A stretch of DNA of 64,000 nucleotides, from the NCBI RefSeq assembly GCF_040833995.1, contig NZ_CP162137.1, forward strand, positions 1,205,001-1,269,000. The letters run 5' to 3'. This document shows, piece after piece, positions 44,638 through 54,246 of the stretch (positions are counted from its first letter, which is position 1; each line of letters starts with the position of its first letter). A model generated the notes under the pieces. The model ran no database searches. It had not been told where the DNA came from and worked only from the letters and a program-made list of their open reading frames with translations. Position numbers and translations under genes: made by a program. The DNA is from Leptospira sp. WS58.C1. Its GTDB lineage: Bacteria > Spirochaetota > Leptospiria > Leptospirales > Leptospiraceae.

Positions 44638-45535
44638 GTATTCCGTACGACACCTTACCCATTATACTTATGAGAAGGAAGTTTCTCACTGTTTAAATTT
44701 GGCGCATCTTTGTCCTACATCCAATGAGAGACAGATTTGCAGAGAGTTTCGGATAGAAATATTTCCTAAACCTAAATATACGGAATTCAGAACGGATTAC
44801 TTCGGGAATACCGTATATTCTTTCGCTGTGGAAACTCCACATAATATTTTATCCGTAACTGCTGAGGCGAAAGTTTTTACTTCCGAGCCGGAAAAGAAAA
44901 AAGATCGTATCGGGATCTCAGCCTTTGAAATATTACAAAAATTGAAAACCGTTACCGAAAAGGAAGATCTGGAAGCAATGGAATTCGTAGGAGATTCTTC
45001 CTTTGTGAGTCGCAATGTTTCTTATAAGAATTTTTTGGAAAAATATCTGCCAATGGACCGTCCCTATCAGGAAGCCGTTTTGGAATATGTAAAACGATTC
45101 AGAGAAGATTTTAATTTTAAGGCAGGCAGCACGAATATTTATACACCTTTGGACGAAGTTTTAGAAAAAAAAGAAGGAGTTTGCCAAGACTTCACTCATC
45201 TTTCCGTAGCTGCTTTTCGTTCTATGGGTCTGCCTTGCAAATATGTATCCGGTTACATAGAAACGTATCCTCCTCCGGGAAAACCTAAGTTGAGGGGAAG
45301 TGATGCAACCCATGCTTGGATCTCCGTGTATTGCCCTGGCGAAGGTTGGTTCGATTTTGATCCTACAAACGGAAAGGCGATCACAGGCGAGTATATTCAC
45401 ACTTCTGTGGGTCGGGATTTTTCCGATGTTTCTCCTTTGAAAGGGATCTTATTCGGAGGCGGGAAACATAAATTGAAAGTAGAAGTGGATGTGTCTCAAT
45501 TAGGAGATCCTAACGGGGGCGGAAATCATTTCTGA
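44630..45535 (+). CDS. Transglutaminase-like protein
   Basis: 301 residues from the ATG at 44630, inside the end of the previous gene. N-terminal beta-sandwich VRHLTHYTYEKEVSHCLNLAHL, then the core with Cys185 (GVCQDFTHL), His228 (ATHAWISVY) and Asp244 (FDFDPTNG). This is the short transglutaminase that normally follows ATP-grasp/alpha-E fusions. It may hydrolyse or rearrange the amide products as a peptidase rather than cross-link proteins. No signal peptide is visible, so it should work in the cytoplasm. Last gene of the cluster. Confidence 0.92.
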   Translation: MAEYSVRHLTHYTYEKEVSHCLNLAHLCPTSNERQICREFRIEIFPKPKYTEFRTDYFGNTVYSFAVETPHNILSVTAEAKVFTSEPEKKKDRIGISAFEILQKLKTVTEKEDLEAMEFVGDSSFVSRNVSYKNFLEKYLPMDRPYQEAVLEYVKRFREDFNFKAGSTNIYTPLDEVLEKKEGVCQDFTHLSVAAFRSMGLPCKYVSGYIETYPPPGKPKLRGSDATHAWISVYCPGEGWFDFDPTNGKAITGEYIHTSVGRDFSDVSPLKGILFGGGKHKLKVEVDVSQLGDPNGGGNHF

Positions 45536-45660
45536 CCTGCAGAAATAGAATGTCACAAATAGAGTTTTTTCTCTTCACTACACTGCACAAACCCGAGACA
45601 AGGTTAACAAAATAGATCAGTTACAAATGGTTGGATCACTTCCGTAAAGTTCTTTCCGTT

Positions 45661-45756
45661 GGGCGGCTCCTTCGGACCAGGCTGCTACGGGTTCGCGCAT
45701 TCGCGCTCATCCGGTAAACCGGACTTACGCCCTTCGCATCCTTGCCGCGGATGTAA
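45661..45756. repeat. GC-rich palindromic intergenic element
   Basis: G+C-rich block in AT-rich surroundings. It contains the palindrome TCCGGT-AA-ACCGGA at 45710-45723, and a direct repeat TTCGCGC at 45692-45698 and 45700-45706. It ends at CCGCGG. It directly abuts the CACAGAG-type repeat. It looks like a dispersed repeat or a remnant of one; whether other copies exist cannot be seen from this window. Confidence 0.45.
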
Positions 45757-45759
45757 AAC

Positions 45760-45836
45760 CTCTGTGATCTTAGTGTCTCTGCGCGAACCGAAAATGTACA
45801 AACAAGTTTCGCACAGAGTTCACGGAGCACATAAAG
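45760..45836. repeat. CACAGAG-type dispersed repeat, copy B (inverted)
   Basis: Left arm 45760-45787 contains CTCTGTGATC and TCTCTGCGCGAA; right arm 45808-45836 starts TTCGCACAGAGTTCACGGAG. The arms are imperfect reverse complements around 20 bases, with the best match at the loop side, TTCGC-CAGAG. Confidence 0.7.
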
Positions 45837-46004
45837 TATTGCACGCAAAGCTGCTAAAGAAAAAAAATGATAAGAAAGATAATGAACATGAATTAGTAAA
45901 GCGACAGAGATCGTAGCGTAAATCCGGCGATGCACCATGGCGAATAACACAAGTTACTAAATTAAAAAAGGGTAATGGTGCTTCGCTGATTGGAGCGTAA
46001 TACG

Positions 46005-46028
46005 AAAAAAGCCCTCCCGAAGGAGGGC
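46005..46028 (-). terminator. Intrinsic terminator of the desaturase gene
   Basis: GCCCTCC / GGAGGGC with a four-base loop; on the minus strand the stem is followed by TTTTTT. It lies 25 bases after the desaturase stop. Confidence 0.85.
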
Positions 46029-46053
46029 AATGGATCAGGTACTGGGAATAATA

Positions 46054-47142
46054 TCAAACCGGCGCTAGGTCTCCGGAAACGAATCTTTTCCAAGTGTTCA
46101 ATGCCACCTTGAAATCGGACTTAGCTTCCTTTACGGCCTTTTTGCCGACTTCTTCTTTCACGGATCTCAAATTGATAAGTTTGGCTTGCGTTTCCTGAAC
46201 GGAATTACGCAGAGCCTCTAATCTTTCTTCGAATCCTTGGCTTAAGGTTTCGGACTTGGATTCCAGTTTTTCACGTAAAGCCTTCTCTTCCATCACCATC
46301 TTTTTGCGAAGGATCTGTTCGTCGGAGATAGTCTTTCTATCGCTAGCCAAACCGAAAAATGCGAACGTATCGATGAGCCATTTGGTAGGATCGTAATCGT
46401 ACCAACGAATACCGTTTCGGTAATCGGCTTGGAACTCATGGTGGAAGTTATGATATCCTTCTCCAAAAGTGAACAAAGCGATAATCCAATTGTCCTTGGC
46501 AGTATGTTTGTCGGAGAAAGGTTGAGCACCTTTGTAGTGAGCCAAGGAGTTGATGAAGAATGTCATGTGGTGGTTGATCGCAATTCTTAAAGATCCCGCC
46601 AATAACAGTCCGCCTAATGCATCTCCCCAAAGAGCACAAAGAAGAGTGGGGAAAAGAAATCCCATAAAGATTGCGATCGGATAATAATGATCATCTTGGA
46701 ATTTCACCCATTTGTCTTCGTAAAGATCGTTTACGTTAACTGGGGTTCTGTGATCTCGATTCTCGAATAACCAAAGAATATGAGCATACCAGAAACCTTT
46801 TGTGATCGCATAAGGATCTTCTTCCTTGTCTACGTATCTGTGGTGTATCCTGTGATCGGAACTCCATTCGATCACGGATTGTTGGAACGCAGCCGCTCCG
46901 AAAAGAATATAAAAAAGTTTTACCGGCAGAGAAGCTTTATAAGCTCTATGCGAAAACAGACGGTGGTATCCCCCGGTGATTGCAAGCCCGGTTGCTGCCG
47001 TCATAAATAGATACACAAGCCATGTGTTTAAAGGAATGCCTCTGGTAAATAATAAGGCACCCGTCCCGATAACTCCGATGATCGGAGTCGCAAATAAGAA
47101 GATTGTGGTCTTCAACGCGTATTTCTTTTTCGTTTGTTCCAT
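46054..47142 (-). CDS. Acyl-CoA/fatty acid desaturase (delta-9 type)
   Basis: 362 residues from the ATG at 47142. The three histidine boxes of membrane di-iron desaturases are present: HRLFSH near 60, HRIHHRYVD near 97 and GEGYHNFHHEF near 232, placed between two pairs of membrane segments. A second NHHMTFF motif lies near 193. It introduces a double bond into saturated acyl chains and should adjust membrane fluidity. After about residue 275 an extra charged, heptad-like tail (EEKALREKLESKSETL, EERLEALRNSVQET) is added, which is not part of the catalytic core. The frame could be read from 47250 but this adds a non-typical N-terminus. Confidence 0.9.
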   Translation of the reverse strand: MEQTKKKYALKTTIFLFATPIIGVIGTGALLFTRGIPLNTWLVYLFMTAATGLAITGGYHRLFSHRAYKASLPVKLFYILFGAAAFQQSVIEWSSDHRIHHRYVDKEEDPYAITKGFWYAHILWLFENRDHRTPVNVNDLYEDKWVKFQDDHYYPIAIFMGFLFPTLLCALWGDALGGLLLAGSLRIAINHHMTFFINSLAHYKGAQPFSDKHTAKDNWIIALFTFGEGYHNFHHEFQADYRNGIRWYDYDPTKWLIDTFAFFGLASDRKTISDEQILRKKMVMEEKALREKLESKSETLSQGFEERLEALRNSVQETQAKLINLRSVKEEVGKKAVKEAKSDFKVALNTWKRFVSGDLAPV

Positions 47143-47318
47143 GTCGGTTTTTCCCGTCTTGGTTTTTCTGATAAGAGCGGAATCGGTGGTCCAGGTTGCG
47201 AAAAAATTCGGAAATTTAGAATTTTTCCCTTCGGCTCCAATGCGGCTCAAAAATCTGTTTTTTCCTGAGGAGTTTCTACTATCATGGGATTCCGGGCATT
47301 GCCCGAGGGAGATCCGCT

Positions 47319-47876
47319 TTGAGGGAAGAATTGTTTCAACTCATTCAAACCCACGCCTATCGTTTCCGAGAGGAACCTTTCACACTGGCCAGTGGTAAAA
47401 AATCCAGGCATTACTTTAATTGTAAGGAAATCACTCTTCATCCGCAAAGATTGGAATTACTTTGTAAGTATATTGTGGAAAAACATCTCCCGGAATCCGG
47501 TCTGGACGGGGAAGAGGCCTTTGGAGGTCTCACTATGGGAGCGGATCCTATTTGTTTCGGGATCGCTTTGGAATACCGTAAACATTCCAAGAACGTGTTC
47601 CCGTTGATCGTGAGAAAACAAGCCAAGGATCACGGCACCAAAAATTTGGTAGAAGGCGGCGTAAACGCGGTCAAATCCTGTGTGGTCGTGGACGACGTGA
47701 TCACAACGGGAGGTTCCACCTTGCAGGCGATCAAAAGTTTAAGAGATGCCGGATTGGAAGTGAAAGCATGTATTTGCATTTTAGACAGGGAAGAAGGCGG
47801 TAGAAAAGCGATCGAAGAAGAAGGGATCCAGGTTTTCCCTTTGTTTAAAAAATCGGAATTTGGAAGTTTAGAATAA
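47319..47876 (+). CDS. pyrE: Orotate phosphoribosyltransferase
   Basis: 185 residues catalysing orotate + PRPP to OMP in pyrimidine synthesis. The PRPP-binding motif CVVVDDVITTGGSTLQAI covers residues 121-138; the substrate part FTLASGKKSRHYFNCKEITL and the catalytic-loop lysine region VRKQAKDHGTKNL are in place. The start is TTG at 47319, supported by GGGAG seven bases before it and by the normal family N-terminus. It is divergent from the desaturase gene and overlaps the next gene by one base (TAATG). Confidence 0.92.
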   Translation: MREELFQLIQTHAYRFREEPFTLASGKKSRHYFNCKEITLHPQRLELLCKYIVEKHLPESGLDGEEAFGGLTMGADPICFGIALEYRKHSKNVFPLIVRKQAKDHGTKNLVEGGVNAVKSCVVVDDVITTGGSTLQAIKSLRDAGLEVKACICILDREEGGRKAIEEEGIQVFPLFKKSEFGSLE

Positions 47877-48595
47877 TGTCCGTATTTCAATACGATTCTC
47901 CCGTTTTTAAGAAAAAATTACTGATCCGAACAGGACTAGTACTTTCTGTTTTCGTAATATTTATCGGAGTCAGTTTCGTTCAGGTGGAATTGGATAAAAG
48001 ATCCGCATTTCTTTCCATGTATTTGCTCCTGAGCGGTGTACTAATACTGCTTCTTCTAAAAAATTATCGAAGACAGTTAAAAGTATTGGAAGGCGCCAAG
48101 GTGGAATTGGATTCTTCTTCCTTAAAACAATGGAACGCGAAAGGCCAATGTATGGAATTCGAATTTCGCGATCTGGATAGTATCGAAAAAGATAGATTTC
48201 GAGGTTATGAAAGGATCCTTCTCATCTCCAAACAAGGAACCTATATCCCGATCTTAAATTTGGAGAATATGGATCAGTTCTTAAGCGAGTTAGAAAAAAA
48301 ATCCGGCAAAAAGGCGAAAGTTTTCGAAGAAGATTCGAAGGTGTTAACCTGGAAAACCCTCATTGCTTTTGTGCCTTCGATCGGTGCGGCAATCGCTTTC
48401 GGAAGCGGATACTGGAAGGAAAAACAGGACGCGTTATTTATCGTGTTCATAACGAATGCACTTTTGTTCCTGATCTATTTTCCAAAAGATCGAATGGACA
48501 CGGGATATTCCGCAAGAAGGAGATATATCTTTATCTTAGTGGTATTGCTGATCGTTTTACTAGCTCGATATTTCGAGTGGATTAATTTTGGATAG
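47876..48595 (+). CDS. Membrane protein of unknown function
   Basis: 239 residues with two N-terminal membrane segments (LIRTGLVLSVFVIFIGVSFV, FLSMYLLLSGVLILLLL), a soluble middle of about 100 residues resembling a PH-like beta domain (CMEFEFRDLDSIEKDRFRGYERILLIS) and three C-terminal segments. Translationally coupled to pyrE by a one-base overlap, which may be only an expression convenience. Its 3' end overlaps the convergent gene by 14 bases. Family not recognised. Confidence 0.7.
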   Translation: MSVFQYDSPVFKKKLLIRTGLVLSVFVIFIGVSFVQVELDKRSAFLSMYLLLSGVLILLLLKNYRRQLKVLEGAKVELDSSSLKQWNAKGQCMEFEFRDLDSIEKDRFRGYERILLISKQGTYIPILNLENMDQFLSELEKKSGKKAKVFEEDSKVLTWKTLIAFVPSIGAAIAFGSGYWKEKQDALFIVFITNALLFLIYFPKDRMDTGYSARRRYIFILVVLLIVLLARYFEWINFG

Positions 48596-49535
48596 AACCC
48601 GAATTGGTGATCCCTTTCAGGATATTCATTTTTTTTTGAGCAAGCCTTCTCAGCTCGGTCATCTCTTCCGTAAAATTTTGTAAGATAGGATCCAGATGTA
48701 TATGGTTTTCCATAGTTTGGATACTATCCCTAACGTATTTTAGATCGTCGAAGTTGACTAACTTTCCTCCTAAGATTAGTTTGCGTACCGTATCGAATTC
48801 GTACTTTCTCAAATGGATACGAACTAAAAACTCAACGGAAAATTTAGCAGTAAGCCTGGACCAAGGGCTTTTCGGATTAAAAGCGACTTCGTTAGATGCG
48901 ACTGCATCAGCCGCTCTTTTAAATCCCAAAGGGGAATTTCCGCTACCCCCGCCCAAAGAAGTTATTTCGTAATCAGGAATATCTCTCGCTACGGTGACAG
49001 GGGCCCCGTTCCTTTCCAATAACTCCGACAATAAATTTCTGCGCCTATTATCGTCATAATCGTTGGGGGCAGCGGTGAGAACCCTTTGGTATTCTTCCAA
49101 CATTACTGCGATATTGATGAACCTTCCCAAGGGAGTATTATTATGTTCTTTGATCTTAGGAAATAATTCTCTGGTGATCTGGAAGGGAGATTTTCTTTTA
49201 TAATAAGTGGCCTCGTATGCCTTCTCCAGTTTTTTCTCCGCAAATCCTTTCAGCTCCGTGACAATGTTTAGGTCGGCGTAGATATATGCGTCCACTCCCT
49301 GGTCTTGGTCCCTGGAATTTTTAGATTGTTCCGGAAGAACGATCTTAATGATAAAAATATAACGAGCTTCTCGGAGCATTTCCAGGATTTGGCGGATTTC
49401 GTGCATATCTCTGGAAAAGAATGCGATCATATCCTTCAAAAAAGAATCGGAAGTAGGGATCCGATTGTCCTCCTGCTGATTGATCTTTTTGATCTCTTCG
49501 GCAAGTTCCAGGGCAATTTCCAGCTGAGTAGCCAT
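48582..49535 (-). CDS. Conserved hypothetical cytoplasmic protein
   Basis: 317 residues, mostly helical, no signal peptide or membrane segment. The N-terminal part (LEIALELAEEIKKINQQEDN, DMHEIRQILEMLREARYIFII) may be a winged-helix-like fold, a low-complexity linker GGGSGNSP follows near 200, and the C-terminal part ends in a helix (FTEEMTELRRLAQKKMNIL). I do not recognise a named family. Convergent with the membrane protein gene, with 14 bases shared. Confidence 0.7.
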   Translation of the reverse strand: MATQLEIALELAEEIKKINQQEDNRIPTSDSFLKDMIAFFSRDMHEIRQILEMLREARYIFIIKIVLPEQSKNSRDQDQGVDAYIYADLNIVTELKGFAEKKLEKAYEATYYKRKSPFQITRELFPKIKEHNNTPLGRFINIAVMLEEYQRVLTAAPNDYDDNRRRNLLSELLERNGAPVTVARDIPDYEITSLGGGSGNSPLGFKRAADAVASNEVAFNPKSPWSRLTAKFSVEFLVRIHLRKYEFDTVRKLILGGKLVNFDDLKYVRDSIQTMENHIHLDPILQNFTEEMTELRRLAQKKMNILKGITNSGSIQN

Positions 49536-49583
49536 CGAAGGAATAACTTACTTCGGGCTAGCTGGGAATCAAGATAGTTTTCC

Positions 49584-52091
49584 TCATTCCGGGCTGAGCT
49601 GGAAGCTCATTTTTCTCAATATCCGTAGAGGATAGATTGCGGAAATCCAACCCAGGATCGGCGCAAAAATTAGGATGAAGACCGGGGTTTCGGGTAAAAA
49701 GGAGAAGGTAAGAGTCCAACCAAATGCGTTCTTATTTACCACGTACAAAATGATAGGAGACATGATAAGAGAAGAGAGGATCCCGAAGAATGCACCGAAT
49801 CCTGTAAGATAAACCGACTCCGTTTTTAGAATGATACCAAGTTGCTCCTGAGACGCTCCCAAATATTTCAGAAGGCCTAAGATCCTTCGCTTATCGTATA
49901 AAGTATGGACCAAGGAGGAAAGTAGTGAAATGACCGAGATCAGAATGGCGGTTGCCTTAAGAGAATCCAAAACTCTGAATACTTTATTGATCTCGAATAG
50001 ATAAATTTCCCTAAGTTGTGCGGAATCCAGGAGGATTAAGTCCTTGTATTCGGGATCCGACTTTAGAAAATCCAAAATTTTATTTTTGGAATATTCTATC
50101 CCGGAAACGTCCGAGTATTCTTTTTTTAAGAAAAGTTTAATGGAGTTTATGGTCTTAACTTCGAAATTTTTTTCGTAGGAACGGATATCCATCATTACCG
50201 TTCCCTTTTCCGAAAAAAAATGTTCTTTGATCCCTTTAATATGAAAATTCTTAATACCGAAAGGAGTTTGGGAAACGAGAATATCACCCACTTTCAGTTT
50301 TTTTAAATGTGCCATATTCGAAGAAATTAAAATATCGGTTTCTTCCTTTACCTCATTCTCTATTCTTTCCGGCTTGTCCCTATAAACGGAAAAATCGTAT
50401 GCATGAATGATAAAATTTCCTTTATCGGTATCGAAAGAAGTATTTACCAAAAAACCGTCCAGGTAAGAGCTTACACCTAAATCCCTGATCTTTTCCGGAA
50501 GGTCTTTCGGAACTCCGCCGTGGATCCCGGAATGGAAAAATCGATCGTTTATGATCGTAAAGTCGGAAGGATATTCGGAATCCACCCAATCATTCAAAGA
50601 TTTTTTATAACTATCCGTAAGAATGGTCAGACATAAAACCAAAGAAACCGCGAGCATCACAGTTGCCGCAGTCAAAGTGTTCCTTCCAGGATTTTCTTTT
50701 AATTCCTCCAAACCGATTCTGAAAAAAGGAAAACTTTTATCACTTTTATCCAGGATCTTGGACACGCCCGAACTGAATAAGGAAAGTAGATAAGGAAAAG
50801 CGAATGTGATCCCGATGGTCACACCTCCCACACCCAGTAAACCGGGCAGAGGAAGCTTCCATGGAGATGGAAGATTAGAAATCCCTAAAGAAGCAAAAAA
50901 AATAATTCCACCGTAGATCGCAAGTTTTGAGTTCGGGATCTGTCTTTTTTCTTTTTGGGAATCTCTAAGTATGGAAAGGGGAGGGACCTTACCTGCTCGG
51001 ATTGCAGGATACACGGAAGAAATGATCGAGCCCAAGATCCCAAGTCCGGCAGCGAGGCTCAAATCGATGAGGGAAATAGAACTATAAGTGGATAATAGGT
51101 TTTTATCCACGAGTCCCGACTCTGGACGGAAAAAATCCAAACCGGAGAAGAATATTCCGAATAGGATCCCTAAGACGGTACCTATACTTCCTAACAAAAC
51201 GGACTGACTTAAAAAAAGAAAAATAGAAGATCTTACATCCAATCCTAAGGTTCTTAATATTCCCAGTTCTCTTTCTCTACTCAAATACAGACCGGTCATT
51301 GTATTGGAAACCATGAAGAACGCGATCAAAAGCGAGATAAAAGAAATGATAAGAAGATTTAATTGAAAAGAACGAAGTGCATTCGCCGATTTTTCTTGGA
51401 TCTCTTCCGAAGTTTCTATTTTGACATTTGAGCCTAAGAACTTTTGTAAACTTTCTTTCGTTCGGGAAAGATCAACTGAAGAGGACTTTAAAAGTAAATA
51501 GTCCGCTCCGTCTATATCCGGGATTTTTTCTTGGATCAAAGAAATGTCTTCGATGACCAGAAATCCACCTTCCATATCAACCGGAGTATAATCCTTAAAC
51601 TCCCAAGTTTTTCCATTTAGTAAAAGAGTGAAAGGTTGACCTTTGAATTTTTCCGATAGAGACTTGGATACATACGTTTTTTCTAATGGACCGGAAGTAT
51701 CCGATCCATTGTCTATCTTCAAGGGAATTCCTAAATATTCTTTGGTTAGGTCCATTCCTATGTACAAAACCCTTAGATTGTCCGAGGAAATTCCTTCTTT
51801 CTGTATCCTGGGTCTAATCGCGGAAATATTTCTTAGATCCGGATGGGACTGTATTTTGGAAAGGATCCGCCAATTAAGGCTTTGCTCGGAGTTACTTGGA
51901 GAAATTTTTAAATTAAAATCTCCTTTTAGGTAACCCATGGAAAAATCGATGAGAGATTTTTCCGCCTTATTTGCATTACTTGTAGTGGATAAAAAAAGTC
52001 CCACACCCAAGGAAATCCCTAAAAGTGCGAATATGAATCTAGGAAGATGTGTCTTAAAATATTCGTATAGGAATAAGAAGTATAAATTCAT
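49584..52091 (-). CDS. FtsX-like ABC transporter permease
   Basis: 835 residues with the long FtsX/MacB plan doubled: an N-terminal membrane segment, a periplasmic domain of about 200 residues, three segments ([20 protein letters not shown], a [13 protein letters not shown] coupling helix, then GIFFSG), a middle fold, a second periplasmic domain and three final segments with the coupling helix [17 protein letters not shown]. With the adjacent LolD-like ATPase, four bases overlapped, it forms a complete type VII ABC exporter/mechanotransmitter. Lipoprotein or envelope-lipid handling is likely; exact substrate unknown. Confidence 0.88.
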   Translation of the reverse strand: MNLYFLFLYEYFKTHLPRFIFALLGISLGVGLFLSTTSNANKAEKSLIDFSMGYLKGDFNLKISPSNSEQSLNWRILSKIQSHPDLRNISAIRPRIQKEGISSDNLRVLYIGMDLTKEYLGIPLKIDNGSDTSGPLEKTYVSKSLSEKFKGQPFTLLLNGKTWEFKDYTPVDMEGGFLVIEDISLIQEKIPDIDGADYLLLKSSSVDLSRTKESLQKFLGSNVKIETSEEIQEKSANALRSFQLNLLIISFISLLIAFFMVSNTMTGLYLSRERELGILRTLGLDVRSSIFLFLSQSVLLGSIGTVLGILFGIFFSGLDFFRPESGLVDKNLLSTYSSISLIDLSLAAGLGILGSIISSVYPAIRAGKVPPLSILRDSQKEKRQIPNSKLAIYGGIIFFASLGISNLPSPWKLPLPGLLGVGGVTIGITFAFPYLLSLFSSGVSKILDKSDKSFPFFRIGLEELKENPGRNTLTAATVMLAVSLVLCLTILTDSYKKSLNDWVDSEYPSDFTIINDRFFHSGIHGGVPKDLPEKIRDLGVSSYLDGFLVNTSFDTDKGNFIIHAYDFSVYRDKPERIENEVKEETDILISSNMAHLKKLKVGDILVSQTPFGIKNFHIKGIKEHFFSEKGTVMMDIRSYEKNFEVKTINSIKLFLKKEYSDVSGIEYSKNKILDFLKSDPEYKDLILLDSAQLREIYLFEINKVFRVLDSLKATAILISVISLLSSLVHTLYDKRRILGLLKYLGASQEQLGIILKTESVYLTGFGAFFGILSSLIMSPIILYVVNKNAFGWTLTFSFLPETPVFILIFAPILGWISAIYPLRILRKMSFQLSPE

Positions 52092-52810
52092 ACAAGACCC
52101 AGGGCAGGATTTTGTTCCGGCAAGATGAGTCCATCCTTCATTTTGAGTCGGACTTTTCCTTTTTCTCCGATCTCCCTATCGTGAGTTACTATGAATAAGG
52201 AAAACTTTTCCTTCTCTTGTAGCTCTAATAGAAGTTCCAAAATTTTATGCGCATGATACGTATCTAAATTCCCGGTAGGTTCATCCGCTAAAACGATACT
52301 CGGACGTTTTGCAAGCGCTCTGGCGATTGCGACTCTTTGTTGTTCTCCACCCGAAAGTTCGTCCGGTTTATGTTTAAACCTATGAGCCAGATCCACCTTT
52401 TCTAAAGCTTCTTTGGCGATCTCTCTCGCCTTGGATTTTCCGAAACCGGAGATATATAGAGGTAAGGCTACGTTTTCTAAAGCGCTTAAGTAAGGAAGAA
52501 GGTGAAAGAACTGGAAGATGATCCCGGTCTCGTTCCTGCGATATTCGGTAAGTTCTTGTTCCGTAAAATTGCTAAGGTTTTTTCCGCCGATCCAAACTTC
52601 TCCGGAATCTGCTTGGTCAATGCCGGATAGAATATTCAAAAATGTGGATTTACCGGAACCGGATGGGCCCATCAACGTTAAAAAAGTATCCGCAACTTCT
52701 AAGTTGATCCCTTTCAGGACCGGGACGTGTTGTTTTCCATTCATATAGGACTTGGTTAAATTTCGGATCAGGATCTTGTTTGTCGGATTCGACATGGTCC
52801 TATTTTGCAT
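52088..52810 (-). CDS. ABC transporter ATP-binding protein, LolD/MacB type
   Basis: 240 residues. Walker A GPSGSGKS at 48-55, Q-loop [19 protein letters not shown], signature [15 protein letters not shown], Walker [13 protein letters not shown] and the H-loop in FIVTHDRE. The [10 protein letters not shown] and ADEPTGNLD forms are characteristic of the LolD/FtsE/MacB subgroup. The ATG at 52810 is used; an ATG at 52795 is possible. It drives the FtsX-like permease encoded next. Confidence 0.9.
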   Translation of the reverse strand: MQNRTMSNPTNKILIRNLTKSYMNGKQHVPVLKGINLEVADTFLTLMGPSGSGKSTFLNILSGIDQADSGEVWIGGKNLSNFTEQELTEYRRNETGIIFQFFHLLPYLSALENVALPLYISGFGKSKAREIAKEALEKVDLAHRFKHKPDELSGGEQQRVAIARALAKRPSIVLADEPTGNLDTYHAHKILELLLELQEKEKFSLFIVTHDREIGEKGKVRLKMKDGLILPEQNPALGLV

Positions 52811-52844
52811 CCTCTAGGAGAGGAGGCAAGGAAAAGAAGGGCGG

Positions 52845-52964
52845 TTTCGCACGGAGCTCACAGAGGAGACGGAGCAGTAGTGAGAGAATATAATAGTTTT
52901 ATATATTTAAAATAAGTTTGAGGACAAACGAAGGTTTCGCACGAAGCTCACAGAGACCACGAAG
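52845..52964. repeat. CACAGAG-type dispersed repeat, copy C, two direct units
   Basis: Two units in the same direction: 52845-52874 and 52935-52964. Both start TTTCGCACG-AG-CTCACAGAG and end in a CGAAG or CGGAG third element; they match at about 24 of 30 positions. They face the inverted unit at 53033-53063. Confidence 0.75.
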
Positions 52965-53032
52965 GAATATCAGGATCTGGGAACTCCAACACCCGACTCC
53001 TCTCGGTGCTCAACGTTTCTAAATTAAAAACT

Positions 53033-53063
53033 CTCTGTGTTCTCCGTGATCTCTGTGCGAAAA
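53033..53063. repeat. CACAGAG-type dispersed repeat, copy C, inverted unit
   Basis: CTCTGTG, TTCTCCGTG, ATCTCTGTGCGAAAA in succession, the reverse complement of the pattern in the two upstream units. It ends three bases before the stop of the SpoIID-like gene, so the repeat is at that gene's 3' end. Together the three units could fold into a long stem. Confidence 0.75.
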
Positions 53064-53065
53064 AA

Positions 53066-54187
53066 TTACCTAGTAATTCTAGCGAATTCGATTCCTTGGT
53101 AATAGTGACGGATGATCTCCGCATAGGTAAAATTCTGTTTCGCCATGCCGAAACTTCCCCATTGGCTTAGTCCCACACCATGACCGGCGCCCATTCCCTT
53201 GATCAAAAATCCTTCACTCTCTCTTTTGATACCGAAACGAAGAGACTTCACTGAAGTTCCGAGCAAATTACGGAATTCTTTTCCTTTCATTTTAGAAGTG
53301 CCTTGTTTGCCGATCACTTCCAAAAGATCCACTCTACCGGAAGGAGTTCTAGAAAGTACTTGGATGGATTGAATGGAGCCCACACCTAGGGAAGAAAGAG
53401 TTTGATCCATTTTATCTTGGTTTACAATTTCTTTCCAAACGAAATTATCCCCGGCTTCATCGAATCTGGAGGCGACGGATTCCAAATACGGAAGCCTTTT
53501 TCCTCCCCAAACTTGGTCCGGAGTTTCTGTTCTTCCACCGCTATTGGAATGAAAGAACATATGGATCGGATCGTCTTCATAAACGGCAAGAACACCTTCC
53601 GTATCACGAACAGCTTGAGTGGTTCTTGGATTTTCTTTCGTCATACCTGCATACGCTTGTGAATTCACAGTGGATTCCACATCGTACGCCGTATCTTTTT
53701 TGTTCAAGATCTCTCTAACTGCATAAGTCCTGGAACAGATCGCTTGCGCTTTTAAAGCCTCTGTCGGCCAGCCTGCAGGAACTTCGGAAGGAACAACGGA
53801 ATACAAATATTCTTCCAAAGGAACTCTGTTGATCACCAGAATATTGCCGCTTTTATCAGGTTGGAGTAAAATTTCTCCTCTGAACTTTCTTCCTTTATAT
53901 TCCAGACCAGGATTGTCCGCAACGAAACGGATGGGCGCCTTCAATTTTTTAGCATCAAGAGACACCGCATCGTAAGCACGTTTGATCAGAAGATCGTTCA
54001 CATCATATACGAAAATTACACCGTCCGCTTTGATCATCAGATCGGATTCAGCCTTACCTAAAAAGACACGGATCTTTTCGGACGTTTTGAGAGCGTTCGG
54101 AGAATTCCAAGGACGGATGATGACGGTATTACAGCCCCAAACCGCCAAAATTAAGAATGATAGAATGATGAAAGAAAGTCGTTTCAT
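53066..54187 (-). CDS. SpoIID/LytB domain lipoprotein
   Basis: 373 residues from the ATG at 54187 (a GTG two codons earlier is possible). Signal peptide with lipobox ILAVWGC. The SpoIID domain includes [49 protein letters not shown] and the closing [35 protein letters not shown]. SpoIID-type proteins are lytic transglycosylases on denuded peptidoglycan; in Gram-negative-type cells they act on septal or side-wall glycan. Glu in the VPSEVP segment is the expected catalytic acid. Confidence 0.9.
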   Translation of the reverse strand: MKRLSFIILSFLILAVWGCNTVIIRPWNSPNALKTSEKIRVFLGKAESDLMIKADGVIFVYDVNDLLIKRAYDAVSLDAKKLKAPIRFVADNPGLEYKGRKFRGEILLQPDKSGNILVINRVPLEEYLYSVVPSEVPAGWPTEALKAQAICSRTYAVREILNKKDTAYDVESTVNSQAYAGMTKENPRTTQAVRDTEGVLAVYEDDPIHMFFHSNSGGRTETPDQVWGGKRLPYLESVASRFDEAGDNFVWKEIVNQDKMDQTLSSLGVGSIQSIQVLSRTPSGRVDLLEVIGKQGTSKMKGKEFRNLLGTSVKSLRFGIKRESEGFLIKGMGAGHGVGLSQWGSFGMAKQNFTYAEIIRHYYQGIEFARITR

Positions 54188-54246
54188 GGGCACCTTCGGT
54201 TTCGTATACCTTTGGTACTTACTATCGAAAAAAAATCGGATTCCCT

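Larger units (their letters stand above)
45536..46053. other. Long intergenic region between convergent genes
   Basis: 518 bases with no supportable gene. From left to right it holds an AT-rich stretch, a GC-rich element with internal palindromes (45661-45756), a copy of the CACAGAG-type inverted repeat (45760-45836), a further AT-rich stretch and the terminator of the desaturase gene (46005-46028). Open frames crossing it have no ribosome site and follow the repeats. Confidence 0.6.

Noticed and set aside
45636..45950. Frames of 85 and 104 residues in the long intergenic region
   Set aside because: Both run through the GC-rich block and the CACAGAG repeat and have no ribosome site, so they reflect repeat sequence, not genes.
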